From positions 1-31,923 of the IMG/VR virus record IMGVR_UViG_3300044993_000096: 31,923 nt of DNA, one strand, 5' to 3'. The notes beneath the pieces are model-generated. The model saw only the letters and a list, made by a program, of their open reading frames with translations. It ran no database searches and had not been told where the DNA came from. This document shows positions 31,103-31,923 of the stretch, in pieces. Made by a program: the position numbers and the translations under genes. Position 1 is the first letter of the stretch; each line of letters opens with the position of its first letter. Source of the stretch: a virus.

Positions 31103-31451
31103 ACTCAATTTTCCAGCTCTCAGATAGAACTTTTCTTGCTGTAATCTTAACCACAAAACAATCATCAATCTTTAAAGCCTGACATACGCCATCAATTGAG
31201 AGCTTTAAAAAGTTATCTAAATCGCCGGCCGTTTTTGATACTTTTCCAGAGCCAGCCAACCAAGGTCCGTGGAAGTCAACAATTACCTCTAGTGGCTTTT
31301 CTATGCCATAAAACTCGGGAAATTTTTCAAGTGCCGCATCACCCCAACGCTTCTTGTAATCCTGGCCTTCTTTAGTCAAGAATCTCCGGCCATTCCTAGT
31401 CTGCGACCAGATCCGACCCATCGAAAGCGGTTTTTCGTGCAGCACTATCAT
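31044..31451 (-). CDS. rusA: RusA-type Holliday junction resolvase, 135 aa
   Basis: The RusA active-site pattern is present: GDLDNFLKLSIDGVCQALKIDD at residues 76-97, with aspartates at 77, 79, 87 and 96/97. RusA cuts four-way junctions made in recombination and so resolves branched DNA before packaging. The length is normal. It is the only recombination gene on the minus strand within the rightward block, and its 3' end overlaps the HNH gene. Confidence 0.9.
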   Translation of the reverse strand: MIVLHEKPLSMGRIWSQTRNGRRFLTKEGQDYKKRWGDAALEKFPEFYGIEKPLEVIVDFHGPWLAGSGKVSKTAGDLDNFLKLSIDGVCQALKIDDCFVVKITARKVLSESWKIEFSLHEESTFLERYQTSSLD

Positions 31452-31589
31452 AATGTAAGCCTAGGACAATTTTTATGCGTTAGCAAGTCGCCAATCTTCT
31501 GGGACAATTAAATCACGGTCTCATTGGTGTGTGATCTTTCGGGGCTTGGATTTATGGATGATGAAAAGCCCCACTTTTTAAGGATGAAA

Positions 31590-31820
31590 ATGTCACTAAA
31601 GATTTTAGGAAGAAAAGTAAAGATCAAGCTCATTGCCCAAGATAAGCTGGCAGCAATTTCCAAAGACGAGCATACAATTGGACTTTTTGATCCAAACAAA
31701 ATGACTATCTTCATATCCAGTGACCTTTCAGAGCGCGATAGGCTGTACATACTCGCTCATGAAGCCACCCATTGCCTGCACTACATAACAGGGCTAGACC
31801 AGAGCCACTCATTGAAGTAA
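31590..31820 (+). CDS. ImmA/IrrE-like zinc metallopeptidase, short (frameshifted) allele
   Basis: From the ATG at 31590, with AAGGA at five bases, this reads MSLKILGRKVKIKLIAQDK and reaches HEATH at residues 57-61. In this copy it ends soon after as GLDQSHSLK. In the other copy (bases 1-122) ten extra bases keep the frame open to a 95-residue form that includes the likely third zinc ligand. The family cleaves repressors of phage or stress genes, so an antirepressor-type role is plausible but not shown. Confidence 0.6.
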   Translation: MSLKILGRKVKIKLIAQDKLAAISKDEHTIGLFDPNKMTIFISSDLSERDRLYILAHEATHCLHYITGLDQSHSLK

Positions 31821-31923
31821 TATGTCAGTCAACAGCGAGCTTATTTATGGATTTAATAAAAAAATGAACGGAAGAGTTATTTTCTTCCCACTGAAGTTTG
31901 CCCCTTCACAAGAAAGGCTAGGA
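31756..31923. repeat. Terminal overlap with bases 1-178
   Basis: These 168 bases repeat the window start (1-178) except for base 31766 (C here, A at 11) and the absence of ten bases present at 44-53. Exact agreement elsewhere indicates a circular or redundant genome. The differences suggest a mixed population or an assembly of two strains rather than a biologically fixed terminal repeat. Confidence 0.85.

Noticed and set aside
1-31923. tRNA genes, CRISPR array, integrase and attachment sites, insertion sequences
   Set aside because: I looked for cloverleaf-like segments, regular spaced repeats, tyrosine or serine recombinase motifs and transposase motifs and found none.

Overview
This window looks like the essentially complete genome of a short-tailed (podovirus-like) double-stranded DNA phage. 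The first 178 bases recur at the end (31756-31923) apart from one substitution and a 10-base indel, so the contig is probably a circular or terminally redundant assembly with unique length near 31.75 kb. The host is probably Gram-negative: an outer-membrane-type lipoprotein gene sits embedded in the lysis region. The sequence does not let me name the host genus. I see no integrase, tRNA, CRISPR array, insertion sequence, DNA polymerase, helicase or primase.

The genome has two convergent blocks. The leftward block (minus strand, about 25268 down to 359) reads in order: small unknown genes and a ribbon-helix-helix protein; a ParB-DNA methyltransferase fusion; a small-terminase candidate; an acetyltransferase; large terminase; portal; scaffold; major capsid protein; a probable capsid accessory protein; head-tail adaptor; a 981-aa tail protein; a second acetyltransferase; three candidate internal virion/ejection proteins; tail fibre-like proteins; and a lysis module (TM-plus-coil protein, M15-type endolysin, spanin-like overlapping pair). 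It ends with a DEDD exonuclease. There is no tape measure, tail tube or sheath gene, which with the adaptor and ejection-type proteins argues for a short tail.

The rightward block (plus strand, about 25423 to the end, and through the circular joint to 364) is the presumed early region. It carries small membrane proteins, a Gp157-like protein, a RecT-family annealing protein, an XRE-type regulator, a hexapeptide-repeat protein, a run of tiny membrane or lipoprotein genes, two zinc-metallopeptidase-like proteins with HExxH motifs and an HNH nuclease. A RusA-type resolvase lies on the opposite strand. Recombination appears to be carried by RecT, RusA, the exonuclease and Gp157, with host replication proteins presumably doing the rest.

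Between the blocks, about 25591-26282, is a 690-base stretch with no convincing gene. It holds many mutually compatible helices: 10 bp and 15 bp hairpins, a nested long-range helix spanning some 240 nt, a GNRA-capped hairpin, two predicted pseudoknots and a terminator-like end. G-U pairs and the tetraloop place it on the plus strand. This candidate large structured phage RNA is the most interesting object in the window.
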